From NCBI GenBank assembly GCA_031259665.1, contig JAIRLD010000095.1, forward strand, positions 1-16,808: a DNA stretch of 16,808 nucleotides, in the 5' to 3' direction. This document shows positions 1-6,998 of the stretch, piece by piece. The notes under the pieces are model-generated. The model did not search any database. It saw nothing but the letters and a program-made list of their open reading frames with translations, and was not told the origin of the DNA. Position 1 is the first letter of the stretch; the number at the start of each line of letters is the position of its first letter. The translations under genes and the position numbers were made by a program. Origin of the DNA: Puniceicoccales bacterium. Its GTDB lineage: Bacteria; Verrucomicrobiota; Verrucomicrobiia; Opitutales; LL51.

Positions 1-1275
1 TACCCTTTGGTTTTGAGTGAAAATGCATCTGCTTGGCAGCCTTTTACGAGAACAGTTAATGTATTCAACGCAGCAGGAATGGAAATGCCAGTAACTTCTT
101 TCCTGAAACCTGCAAACCAAACTGGAGCATTTTCTTATCTTGGAAGACCGGGAAACCCCCAAGGCGTTTCCTCAATGGAACGCAATACGCCCCATGCAAT
201 GAATCTATGGGAAACAGAAATTAAACTTCCCGGAGCAAAAAAACCGTTATTTCAAGCTATTCGCCATGGATGCACAAAAGGCCAAAAAGGAGCCAGTAAG
301 GAAATCTTAGTGGCCTGCTTAGCGCAAAAATTTGGCATAGAAAAATTAAAAAATCCACAACCAACGACGTCGGAATCAGGAAATAATCCCAATGGGAGTC
401 GAAAGCATCCATTTTCGTTGCAACTGGCTAACGTACAGCTTATGACCCCAGGAGGGATGATTGGAGTTGGTACGGATAAGTCTTTGCCTAAAAAGCAAAT
501 GGATGCCTTTCTCAAATTAGCAGAACAAAAACAACCCATAAGATTGAAAATTCCTGTACCGGATGGAAACAGAGTTTATGTCCGACTTGAACCACCCCTG
601 TTATTCAATTTTGGGGTAAATTTACAGCAATTTACATCTGCGACACGTGGATTGTTTGTAAAAGACTTATCGGAACAAAATGCTGCAAGCATGCAAAGGT
701 TATTAGGAGATAGTGCCTCAATTGACCCAGAAAGGTTCAATCCCCGTAATATTGACTTGGAAATAGAAAAAACAATTTTCCCGCAGGATTCTTTAGTGGG
801 AAAATTCCTGAACAATTCAGAAGTTTCAGAAGAAGATAAAAAAATTGTTGCCCAGCTTGCCCACCAAATTGCAGATATGTGGCGATCAGGCAAATATGCA
901 ACCGAGGGAAGCGAACCCTATGCCATCCAATCGCGAATCGCACTCTTGACTTATAAATTGGGCTTATCCACAACCTTTAATTGCAAAAGTGGAAAAGATA
1001 GAACCGGTGTAGCAAATACAGAAATCAATAACCTAGCGGCAGAAATTGCAATAAATGGCGGGATCGTTCCACAGCCATACCATGTGCTAGATAATCGCGA
1101 AAAATTTAATTTAAATATAATGTTAAATAATGGTGGAGCAAATCACATCACCAAGGCCTGCACAGGACTTGAAGGATTGAAAATTGTTAATTCTTCCGGT
1201 CCTTTTCGATTTTCAGCAGTACAGGATCGAATGGGAGATGTTCAAGGAGCTTCCAAAGAGGCAAAGGGCGGTTGA
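1..1275 (+). CDS. SopB/IpgD-type phosphoinositide phosphatase, 5'-partial
   Basis: The reading frame is open to the left edge, so the true start probably lies outside the window; a TTG at 7 is only the first in-frame alternative start. The sequence FNCKSGKDRTGV, with its catalytic cysteine about 326 residues from that TTG, matches the CX5R active-site loop of the SopB/IpgD inositol-phosphate phosphatases (C-K-S-G-K-D-R). An upstream FQAIRHG segment also fits this family's architecture. Known members are type III secreted effectors of about 540-560 residues that dephosphorylate host phosphoinositides; the 424 codons visible here would be the C-terminal three quarters. That this copy is secreted and acts on host membranes is inference, as no secretion genes lie in the window. 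It ends in TGA about 75 nt before a convergent small gene. Confidence 0.8.
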   Translation, partial: YPLVLSENASAWQPFTRTVNVFNAAGMEMPVTSFLKPANQTGAFSYLGRPGNPQGVSSMERNTPHAMNLWETEIKLPGAKKPLFQAIRHGCTKGQKGASKEILVACLAQKFGIEKLKNPQPTTSESGNNPNGSRKHPFSLQLANVQLMTPGGMIGVGTDKSLPKKQMDAFLKLAEQKQPIRLKIPVPDGNRVYVRLEPPLLFNFGVNLQQFTSATRGLFVKDLSEQNAASMQRLLGDSASIDPERFNPRNIDLEIEKTIFPQDSLVGKFLNNSEVSEEDKKIVAQLAHQIADMWRSGKYATEGSEPYAIQSRIALLTYKLGLSTTFNCKSGKDRTGVANTEINNLAAEIAINGGIVPQPYHVLDNREKFNLNIMLNNGGANHITKACTGLEGLKIVNSSGPFRFSAVQDRMGDVQGASKEAKGG

Positions 1276-1350
1276 TCTAAAATTGAATACAACAAAAGCA
1301 AAAGCCATAAATCATAACGGCGTCCTAGTATTATTTCCTTCAATAAAAAC

Positions 1351-1665
1351 TTACCCCTCGACGCTTACAATTTCGGTCCAATCGTCGCCAACGAAGAATC
1401 CTAACTCACCGTGTTCGATGGACTTTTTTTTGAGCAATTGGGTAACCAATTGCATTTCCTCCGTTTGGACTTCCAGGGGATTATTACCTTTCACTTTGCG
1501 GATAAACATATTGTCCGGCAAATCGTAGGACTCTCCGTCGCGGATAAAGGAACGTTTGTATCCCAACATCTTCAGTACCTGGTGTATCTTTCCATTATTT
1601 TCTTCCGAATTGTGGAAAATAGTTACCAAAAAATTTTTCAAATTATCCATAGTTACAGCCATCAT
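1351..1665 (-). CDS. hypothetical small protein (about 99-104 aa)
   Basis: I do not recognise a family. The frame gives 104 residues from the first ATG, but the internal ATG at 1650 (MDNLKNFLVTIF) may be the true start; neither has a clear Shine-Dalgarno sequence. The protein is soluble, with no signal peptide or membrane segment, and has a mixed helix/strand look (GYKRSFIRDGESYDLPDN, then a Glu/Gln-rich helix, then HGELGFFVGDDWTEIV). It lies downstream of and in the same direction as the LptF/G gene, about 90 nt away, so it could be co-transcribed with it. A shorter frame on the opposite strand (1411-1686) is less protein-like. Real but of unknown function. Confidence 0.55.
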   Translation of the reverse strand: MMAVTMDNLKNFLVTIFHNSEENNGKIHQVLKMLGYKRSFIRDGESYDLPDNMFIRKVKGNNPLEVQTEEMQLVTQLLKKKSIEHGELGFFVGDDWTEIVSVEG

Positions 1666-1753
1666 GCCGTAATGAGTTACCTATAAAAAAATAGTGCCCA
1701 TTGCAAAACATTTTTTATGAATATCCCACCATCATCTTCAATTTCTGATCGTT

Positions 1754-2857
1754 TCAATGGCGACATAGCTTCCATCCCATTCCTATGCCTAAAACTTGTA
1801 GAAAAACATTGGGAATCCAAAGCAATAGATCTGGATGAATGTCGGGTCGTATTTTTAAAAATGACAAAATCATCATCATCGCATAATATCCCAAACAAAG
1901 CAGTAAGGCAATGGCGACATTGATCGACGTTTCCCTGCGACTCAACTTCACCGATAACGGAATTGTTACCAATACGAGCGCTAAGATTGCAAAGGCCATC
2001 GCACTTTTCATCTGTATTTCCACTCGAATTTCCATGCACTTTTGCCAATCGCATTCCTTTACACTTTGGCGGTATAACGTCAACATTTCTCGCAGCGTCA
2101 TATGGCGAATTTTTTTATGTGTACGCACTCCCTTCAAAATATTGTCCAACGGCAAATCGAGCGAAAATTTCTCGAAGGAAACCAATGGCGCAATCTTTCC
2201 CTGTTCCAACCGTTTTTCAATGGTTCCTTGGAATAAGGTCAAAACAAAAGCGTTCCTCTGTTCATCATATTCCAATGTTCCCTTTTTAGCCTGTATGTAC
2301 ATCCCAACATGCTCCCGTTCATCGAGTGCCCAAATATGGAAATGATTTAAATGCTTGTGTTCCAAATCTTTCACAAAAATAACATAGCCGGGAAAATCTC
2401 GAATAAATTTTTGAGGTACTAGAAAACGCAATGGCTCTTCGCGAATAATGTTTTGCAGTTTACTCTTGACGCTGGAAATAGCCCGCGGTGCATAGTGAAA
2501 GTTAATCACAAGCGATACAAAGACGCCACAGCTCGCTAAAAATAAAATCGATGAAAATATCTTCAGTGGACCGATTCCAAGACTTCTTAGCGCAATAAAT
2601 TCGTTATTCGCCGATATTTCACCCAGAGTCAGTAACGTCGCTACAACAAACCCAAATGGAAGCGCATGGGAAACCATCGAAGGTACAAGCATGACCATCA
2701 AAAAAAAACAATTACCTAACGACAATTTTCCCTCCGCTAGAAAATCCATCATGCTTTTCATGACGTTTCCCGCTATGAGTACGATCGAAAGAAATAATAC
2801 CGCTCCCGCCAAATAAAATAAGAATTGCCTTAATATATACTGATGGAGAAATTTCAC
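1754..2857 (-). CDS. LptF/LptG-family lipopolysaccharide export permease (YjgP/YjgQ)
   Basis: The 367-residue product has the layout of LptF/LptG permeases. It opens with MKFLHQYILRQFLFY, followed by an N-terminal transmembrane helix (about 10-35), two more helices (about 48-75 and 98-122), a periplasmic beta-rich domain (about 125-260), and three C-terminal helices (about 285-365). The short cytoplasmic stretch LGEISANNEFIALRSLGIGP is the coupling-helix region typical of the family. These proteins pair with LptB to extract LPS from the inner membrane, so a Gram-negative type envelope is implied. The start is GTG at 2857, with GAAGGA just upstream. I cannot tell LptF from LptG by eye. Confidence 0.9.
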   Translation of the reverse strand: MKFLHQYILRQFLFYLAGAVLFLSIVLIAGNVMKSMMDFLAEGKLSLGNCFFLMVMLVPSMVSHALPFGFVVATLLTLGEISANNEFIALRSLGIGPLKIFSSILFLASCGVFVSLVINFHYAPRAISSVKSKLQNIIREEPLRFLVPQKFIRDFPGYVIFVKDLEHKHLNHFHIWALDEREHVGMYIQAKKGTLEYDEQRNAFVLTLFQGTIEKRLEQGKIAPLVSFEKFSLDLPLDNILKGVRTHKKIRHMTLREMLTLYRQSVKECDWQKCMEIRVEIQMKSAMAFAILALVLVTIPLSVKLSRRETSINVAIALLLCLGYYAMMMILSFLKIRPDIHPDLLLWIPNVFLQVLGIGMGWKLCRH

Positions 2858-2871
2858 GCGTCCTTCACAAA

Positions 2872-2898
2872 AATGTATTTTTAGAATCCCACTGTCAA
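2872..2898 (-). promoter_or_regulatory. candidate sigma70 promoter for the LptF/G gene
   Basis: TTGACA (2898-2893) is followed after 15 nt by TACATT (2877-2872), 14 nt before the GTG start. The -35 box is perfect. The spacer is short and the -10 box matches only partly. Confidence 0.4.
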
Positions 2899-3005
2899 AT
2901 ACGAGAAAATATTGCGGCGATCAAAACAATTCGACGAAAATTTAAGGCCTAAGGGCTACGCGCCCTTAGAATCCCCGCCAAGAGGCACCGCCTCCTGGAC
3001 CTGGA

Positions 3006-3050
3006 TTTGCGACTATCTCCACGGGCGAAGCCCGTGGAGATAGTCGCAGA
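3006..3050. repeat. long near-perfect inverted repeat (18-21 bp arms, 3-nt loop)
   Basis: Arms 3009-3026 and 3030-3047 are exactly complementary around a GAA loop. Pairing extends to 3006/3050 with one G-T pair. No T-run follows on either strand, so it is not a standard intrinsic terminator. Confidence 0.85.
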
Positions 3051-3086
3051 ATTAAAAAAGAAAAAAGGGTCTATTCTTGACCTTGC

Positions 3087-3121
3087 GGCCCAGACCTGCG
3101 CAGTATGCGCAGGTCTGGGCC
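3087..3121. repeat. perfect 16-bp inverted repeat
   Basis: Arms 3087-3102 and 3106-3121 (GGCCCAGACCTGCGCA and its complement) are separated by GTA. An outer 8-bp pair (3076-3083 with 3130-3137) would lengthen the structure into an internally looped hairpin. Confidence 0.85.
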
Positions 3122-3245
3122 ACCGAAGGAGGTCAAGGAGTCTCTGACGCCTTGAGGGGGGGGCGAAGCCCCACAACAACCGGAGCCCCATAGCAGCCGG
3201 AATCCTCTGGGAACACAAAATTTTCGGAAAAATTTACGAATAATG

Positions 3246-3251
3246 TTGACA
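3246..3251 (+). promoter_or_regulatory. candidate -35 box upstream of infA
   Basis: There is a perfect TTGACA 55 nt before the infA ATG. No good -10 hexamer sits at 16-18 nt (GAGATT at 17), so promoter assignment is tentative. Confidence 0.3.
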
Positions 3252-3306
3252 TGGGGATGAAATTTTTAGAGATTAGTGGACATTATTCTATTATTGTTTT
3301 GTATTT

Positions 3307-3582
3307 ATGGCCGATGATTGTATTGAAGTAACAGGAAAAGTAACTGCCGTGCTTCCCGGAACGATGTTTCGTGTGGAGCTCGAAAATGGGCATCAGATAT
3401 TAGCCCACATCTCTGGGAAATTGCGCAAAAATTTCATTCGCCTTGCGGTAGGCGATCGCGTACGGATGGAAATGAGTCCCCACGATCTCGAAAGAGCGCG
3501 CATTATTTTTCGACTTAAAAACGCGGTAGTCCACAAAAACACACCGATACACAGTTACGGACCGCGTCGTCCTTCTCGCTGA
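3307..3582 (+). CDS. infA: translation initiation factor IF-1
   Basis: The product reads ADDCIEVTGKVTAVLPGTMF, then RVELENGHQILAHISGKLRK, then VGDRVRMEMSPHDLERARI. This is the S1-like OB-fold of IF-1, which binds the ribosomal A site during initiation. Typical IF-1 has about 72 residues and ends near the R-I-x-x-R segment; this one has 91 and continues with a basic tail (KNAVVHKNTPIHSYGPRRPSR). No clear Shine-Dalgarno sequence precedes the ATG. The stop lies 14 nt before the mnmE ATG, so the two are probably co-transcribed. Confidence 0.92.
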   Translation: MADDCIEVTGKVTAVLPGTMFRVELENGHQILAHISGKLRKNFIRLAVGDRVRMEMSPHDLERARIIFRLKNAVVHKNTPIHSYGPRRPSR

Positions 3583-3596
3583 GTTTGACTCTGTTC

Positions 3597-4943
3597 ATGT
3601 CTGACACGATTGTCGCCCTAGCCACGCCGTTTGGGATATCCGCCATTGCTAAAATTCGCATAAGTGGTCCATTGACGCGGACACTGATTAGGAAACATTT
3701 GGGAAATAAAGATCCGGCTACCCATTCTGCATTTTTAGCGAATTACCGATCCATTTCGGGAAGAATTCTCGATCAAGTTATCGTGTTATTTTTCTCCAAC
3801 GGACATTCCCACACGGGAGAAGACTCTATGGAAATCGATTGTCACGGCAATCCGTTGATTATTCGATCGATCATTGAGGATCTTCAAGTTGCGGGTTGTC
3901 GCATAGCCGAACCGGGAGAGTTTACGAAACGGGCCTATTTAAATCACAAAATCGATCTTTGCCAAGCGGAAGCGGTATTGGATGTGATTCATGCGACCAG
4001 CGAAAGTGCGCTTGAAATTTCACAAAAGCAGCTACGGGGTACACTCAGCGAAAAAATTTTCCATTTCAGCGATATTTTACTTTCGCTACTTGCAATGATC
4101 GAAGCACGCATTGATTTTGCCGAAGAAGGTCTTGAATTTGACGACAAAATTTCGAATAAGCTGGGCGAAACGCTAAAGGAAATCGAAAAAATTATCGACA
4201 GCCACAAATTTCGAAAAATGTTACTCCACGGCATTTCGGTAGCGATTGTAGGCCATCCAAATGCGGGAAAAAGTAGTTTACTCAACGCGCTACTGAATGA
4301 AGAACGGGCATTGGTAAGCGATATTCCGGGAACAACGCGTGATTTTGTCAGTGAAAATATCATCATTGATGGATTTTTGATAAAAATTATCGATACAGCT
4401 GGACTGCGCACTACGGATGACGCAATTGAACGGCTCGGCATAGCAAAGACAATTGAAAATATTCATGCTGCGGATCTCTGTTTAATCGTCGTGGATCAAA
4501 ATACTCCCCTACCCCTTGGGGAAGCAATTGTAGCTGAACTTCAAAAAAAAATATGTATTCTCGTTTTCAATAAAACGGACCTCGAAGAAAATTCATCTCC
4601 CCATATTTCGAAAGGATTAAAAATTTTTCCTTCGGTATTTATTTCTGCCAAACACGGCACAGGAGTGGATATTTTAAAATCGGCCATTGCGAACAAAATC
4701 CGGGAAAGCATGATTTTGCCACAGGAAGTAACGATTGCCATTAATGAACGCCATCGGGAAATTTTTCAAGCGGTTCACGATTCGATTGTTTCTGCCCAAA
4801 ATATTCTCAACAGTCAGCAATCCTACGAATTATGTGCCAGCGACCTGAGATTTGCTTTGGAAACGCTGGGATATATTACGGGAAAATACAACACCGAGGA
4901 AATGCTTGGGAAAATTTTTGATCAATTCTGTATCGGGAAATGA
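3597..4943 (+). CDS. mnmE: tRNA uridine-5-carboxymethylaminomethyl(34) synthesis GTPase MnmE
   Basis: MnmE, with MnmG, modifies the wobble uridine of certain tRNAs. I chose the ATG at 3597 because MSDTIVALATPFG matches the conserved MnmE N-terminus (M-x-D-T-I-x-A-x-A-T-P); the frame also has a TTG at 3585. The 448-residue length is normal. The N-terminal folate-binding domain (about 1-118) is followed by a helical domain holding an inserted G domain. That domain shows G1 GHPNAGKS (219-226), G2 DIPGTTRD, G3 DTAGLR and G4 NKTD (about 325). The protein ends in FCIGK, the diagnostic C-terminal motif whose cysteine is needed for the modification. All key residues are intact. It follows infA by 14 nt. 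Confidence 0.97.
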   Translation: MSDTIVALATPFGISAIAKIRISGPLTRTLIRKHLGNKDPATHSAFLANYRSISGRILDQVIVLFFSNGHSHTGEDSMEIDCHGNPLIIRSIIEDLQVAGCRIAEPGEFTKRAYLNHKIDLCQAEAVLDVIHATSESALEISQKQLRGTLSEKIFHFSDILLSLLAMIEARIDFAEEGLEFDDKISNKLGETLKEIEKIIDSHKFRKMLLHGISVAIVGHPNAGKSSLLNALLNEERALVSDIPGTTRDFVSENIIIDGFLIKIIDTAGLRTTDDAIERLGIAKTIENIHAADLCLIVVDQNTPLPLGEAIVAELQKKICILVFNKTDLEENSSPHISKGLKIFPSVFISAKHGTGVDILKSAIANKIRESMILPQEVTIAINERHREIFQAVHDSIVSAQNILNSQQSYELCASDLRFALETLGYITGKYNTEEMLGKIFDQFCIGK

Positions 4944-5017
4944 ATTCTTGGAAGCATCGGTTATAAATTCAAGATTTATTAATAAATAAGTAAAATATCA
5001 ATAAACTCACGAAAACG

Positions 5018-5081
5018 CGTCGCTTGCTCCCTCTCTCTACCTCTAGCTTTGAGAGGAAAATCGCGGCTGTCAAGTTGCTTT
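5018..5081 (-). repeat. bipartite intergenic repeat, copy R1
   Basis: Read leftward: CTTGACA (5074-5068), a 17-nt spacer, then AAAGCTAGAGGTAGAGAGAG and a tail GGAGCAAGCGACGCG. The two blocks match copies R2-R5, while the 17-nt spacer does not. Confidence 0.8.
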
Positions 5082-5214
5082 GAGAAAAGTAAATTACATT
5101 TTTGATATTTCTGACGACGAACTTCGGTCTCCGGAAACGCTATGGGCCAACGTAAGACAAAAGTAAAAATCAATGAAAATCTTGAGATGATTTTTGGGGA
5201 GGAGAATTTTTAAC

Positions 5215-5277
5215 GCACCACTTGCTCCCCTTCTGCCTCTAGCCTTGAAAGAAATCTAGCAATTGTCAAGAGACTTA
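5215..5277 (-). repeat. bipartite intergenic repeat, copy R2
   Basis: Read leftward: AAGTCTCTTGACA, a 17-nt spacer, then AAGGCTAGAGGCAGAAGG followed by GGAGCAAGTGGTGCG. The layout is the same as in R1 and R3. Confidence 0.8.
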
Positions 5278-5344
5278 TGGAGGGGATGCGGATTCGAGAT
5301 GACCTGACGCAGATTGAGGGTTTCAGATTTCCTGCTTTTGACGT

Positions 5345-5410
5345 GCCGCTCGCTTCCTCCCTCTGCCTCTAGCTTTGCCGCCATCTTTAAATCTGTCAAG
5401 CGACTTTTTT
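5345..5410 (-). repeat. bipartite intergenic repeat, copy R3
   Basis: Read leftward: AAGTCGCTTGACA, a 17-nt spacer, then AAAGCTAGAGGCAGAGGG followed by AGGAAGCGAGCGGCACG. This is the closest match to R2 in the second block. Confidence 0.8.
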
Positions 5411-5534
5411 AGACTCACAGAAAATAATGATAAAACTAAAACGCAATTAATAAATGTAAAACCACAAAACGTAATGAAGGCCAAAAATTATTTTTTTTAT
5501 CCCGTGAGCTATGATCCTAAAATTTTATCTCATC

Positions 5535-5557
5535 GGGAGGGCCATTACGACCCTCCC
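5535..5557. terminator. GC-rich hairpin downstream of the SPFH gene
   Basis: GGGAGGG (5535-5541) pairs with CCCTCCC (5551-5557) across a 9-nt loop, about 47 nt beyond the SPFH stop. No clean T-run follows on the minus strand, so intrinsic termination is only possible. Confidence 0.35.
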
Positions 5558-5603
5558 TTTGGATGGATGGTTTTTCGGGAAAATTTTTCCAGTAAATTTC
5601 TTT

Positions 5604-6503
5604 TCATTCCATCTTATTCATTTGCTGACCAATGATAATCGATTCGCGCAATTGACTGGCTAAATCGGAAACATTGCCGGGAGAATGGGGAACGAAAATG
5701 ACATTCGACTTCGATGAGCCGGCAATCTCTTTGAGCGTATCGATGTATTGAATGAGGAGCACCATTTCCATGACATCTTTTTGGGAAAGTCCAGGAACTT
5801 GGCGCACAAATTCTTCAATGGAATCTTTCAATCCCGAAACAATGGCGTGACGCTGTCCCGCAAGACCCTTTCCATGTAAAATACTCGCTTCCGCTGCCGC
5901 TTCCGCCTGTTTCACTTTGAGTATTTTTTCTGCCTCACCCTTTTCCGTGGCCGCAACACGTACGCGTTGCGCTGCATTGATCTCATTCATCGCCGCCTTG
6001 ACATTGTTCGCCGGCGAAATATCTGTCACAAGCGCTTTGACAATCTCATAACCAAACTCCGCCATCACATCGGACAATTCGGATTTAACCGCATCCGCAA
6101 TGTCATCCTTCCGCTCAAAGACGTCGTCGAGCAAAATTTTTGGAACTTGTGCCCGAATGACGTCGAAAACGAAAGCCTCGATTTGCTTCGTCGGATTCTG
6201 TAACATATAAAACGCTTCGTAGACTTTAGCCGGCAAAATGCGATATTGAACCGATACCATCAGATCGATAAATACATTATCTTGCGTTTTGGTCTCAATA
6301 TCTACATTCAATTGGCAAATTTTTAGCGATGAACGTAACCGAACTTGATCGATAAGCGGAATGAGAATATTCAACCCAGGACCCGCGATTCGATGAAATT
6401 TTCCAAAGCGTTCAACGATGGCACAAGTCTGCTGCTCAACCGTAAAAACACTCGCAAATAGTATCACACCTATTACTACCACTAAAATGATTAATATTTC
6501 CAT
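5604..6503 (-). CDS. SPFH/band-7 membrane protein, HIR/QmcA-like
   Basis: The 299-residue product starts with a hydrophobic anchor (MEILIILVVVIGVILFASVF) followed by an SPFH domain (about 20-200). Conserved segments include VERFGKFHRIAGPGLNILIP, ETKTQDNVFIDLMVSVQYRI, VFDVIRAQVPKILLDDVFER and AMNEINAAQRVRVAATEKGE. The Ala/Glu-rich stretch after it is the coiled coil through which such proteins oligomerise. Its full-length pattern, including the C-terminal IQYIDTLKEIAGSSKSNVIF and a PHSPGNVSDLASQLRE segment, resembles plant-type HIR proteins more than the average bacterial stomatin. No NfeD partner is adjacent. Its role, probably membrane-microdomain organisation, is inferred from the family. 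Confidence 0.93.
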   Translation of the reverse strand: MEILIILVVVIGVILFASVFTVEQQTCAIVERFGKFHRIAGPGLNILIPLIDQVRLRSSLKICQLNVDIETKTQDNVFIDLMVSVQYRILPAKVYEAFYMLQNPTKQIEAFVFDVIRAQVPKILLDDVFERKDDIADAVKSELSDVMAEFGYEIVKALVTDISPANNVKAAMNEINAAQRVRVAATEKGEAEKILKVKQAEAAAEASILHGKGLAGQRHAIVSGLKDSIEEFVRQVPGLSQKDVMEMVLLIQYIDTLKEIAGSSKSNVIFVPHSPGNVSDLASQLRESIIIGQQMNKME

Positions 6504-6521
6504 AATTTTTCTTCGCCTTTA

Positions 6522-6551
6522 ATTATATACGAAAAACAATACTCAATTCAA
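6522..6551 (-). promoter_or_regulatory. sigma70-type promoter of the SPFH gene
   Basis: TTGAAT (6551-6546), an 18-nt spacer, then a perfect TATAAT (6527-6522) end 18 nt before the ATG at 6503. AAAGGCGAAG in the leader is the likely ribosome-binding region. Confidence 0.6.
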
Positions 6552-6765
6552 GGAATAAAATAAAAAAATAACAAGTAGAAGTTTTTCTTATGATGAAGTA
6601 AAATATTGCTTATAAATAAAACAAATCTCACAAAAAGAGTTGACTTGGAAATCCCTATTTCCCAATATTTTGTCCGTAAACCGATTTTTTAAAAAAATTT
6701 GGTCGACATCGATGGAAGTAGTAATACGTTTGGAAAATCTTCAAAAATTTTCATCTTGAAAATCA

Positions 6766-6846
6766 GCTCGGGTGGTGGAATGGTAGACACGCCAGACTTA
6801 GGATCTGGTGCCGCAAGGCATGAGGGTTCGAGTCCCTCCTCGAGCA
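6766..6846 (+). tRNA. tRNA-Leu, anticodon UAG
   Basis: A complete class II cloverleaf is visible. The acceptor stem GCTCGGG pairs with the matching 3' strand before discriminator A (6846). The D arm is TGGTGGAATGGTAGACACG-like. The anticodon stem CCAGA/TCTGG encloses CTTAGGA, giving anticodon TAG (6799-6801). A long variable arm TGCC-GCAA-GGCA is present, and the T arm is GAGGG-TTCGAGT-CCCTC. It reads leucine CUA codons. The genomic sequence after the discriminator is CCG, so the terminal CCA is not fully encoded and must be added or repaired. Confidence 0.97.
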
Positions 6847-6880
6847 CCGTTATTGTTTGAAAAAATGTTCTTAAAAATAC

Positions 6881-6935
6881 CTCGACAGTTGGAAAGTCTC
6901 TCCCAAGGCTAAAAGATAGAAGGTGGGAGCGAACA
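6881..6935 (+). repeat. bipartite intergenic repeat, copy R5 (diverged)
   Basis: CTCGACA, a 17-nt spacer, then AAGGCTAAAAGATAGAAGG followed by TGGGAGCGAACAACATG. It carries one change in the first box and several in the second, but the spacing is identical to that in the other copies. It lies 35 nt after the tRNA-Leu gene. Confidence 0.65.
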
Positions 6936-6998
6936 ACATGTCGAAATCCTTACGAATATTTTTTAGTTCTAGATTTTTATGTAAATCTCACAAGAAAT

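Larger units (their letters stand above)
2945..3200. repeat. GC-rich, hairpin-dense intergenic element
   Basis: This stretch is far richer in G+C than its AT-rich surroundings and is packed with inverted repeats: an 8-bp pair at 2949-2969, a long stem at 3006-3050, a 16-bp stem at 3087-3121 nested inside an outer pair CTTGACCT/AGGTCAAG (3076-3083 and 3130-3137), and GGGGCGAAGCCCC around 3160-3173. GGGCGAAGCCC occurs in two of the stems. A leftward open frame (2949-3218) crosses it, but its Arg/Pro/Leu-rich product just reflects base composition, so I do not call it a gene. It could be a structured RNA, an imported repeat element or a dispersed intergenic repeat. It separates the divergent LptF/G and infA-mnmE units. 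Confidence 0.6.
4944..5603. other. gene-poor intergenic stretch holding three bipartite repeats
   Basis: I see no convincing gene between mnmE and the convergent SPFH gene. The stretch contains three copies of a dispersed repeat, listed separately, and a GC-rich hairpin at 5535-5557. Open frames here (4979-5173 leftward, 5375-5635 rightward) have compositionally odd products, start inside or across the repeats, and the second runs into the SPFH gene; I treat them as chance. Confidence 0.6.

Noticed and set aside
2949..3218. Leftward 89-residue open frame over the GC-rich element
   Set aside because: The product is Arg/Pro/Leu-rich with no domain, runs through long inverted repeats, and is explained by base composition.
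3585..3596. Earlier TTG start for MnmE
   Set aside because: The ATG at 3597 gives the conserved N-terminus; the extra MTLF adds nothing and lies 2 nt after the infA stop.
4979..5173. Leftward 64-residue open frame
   Set aside because: It is largely made of repeat R1 and its flanks, with no start signal and an unlikely composition.
5018..5410. The three tandem repeats as a CRISPR array
   Set aside because: Copies are 60-65 nt, imperfect, unevenly spaced (about 195 and 130 nt), and lack the constant repeat/spacer layout; no cas genes are nearby.
5375..5635. Rightward 86-residue open frame
   Set aside because: It starts inside repeat R3, crosses a GC-rich hairpin and overlaps the end of the SPFH gene on the other strand; no recognisable motif.
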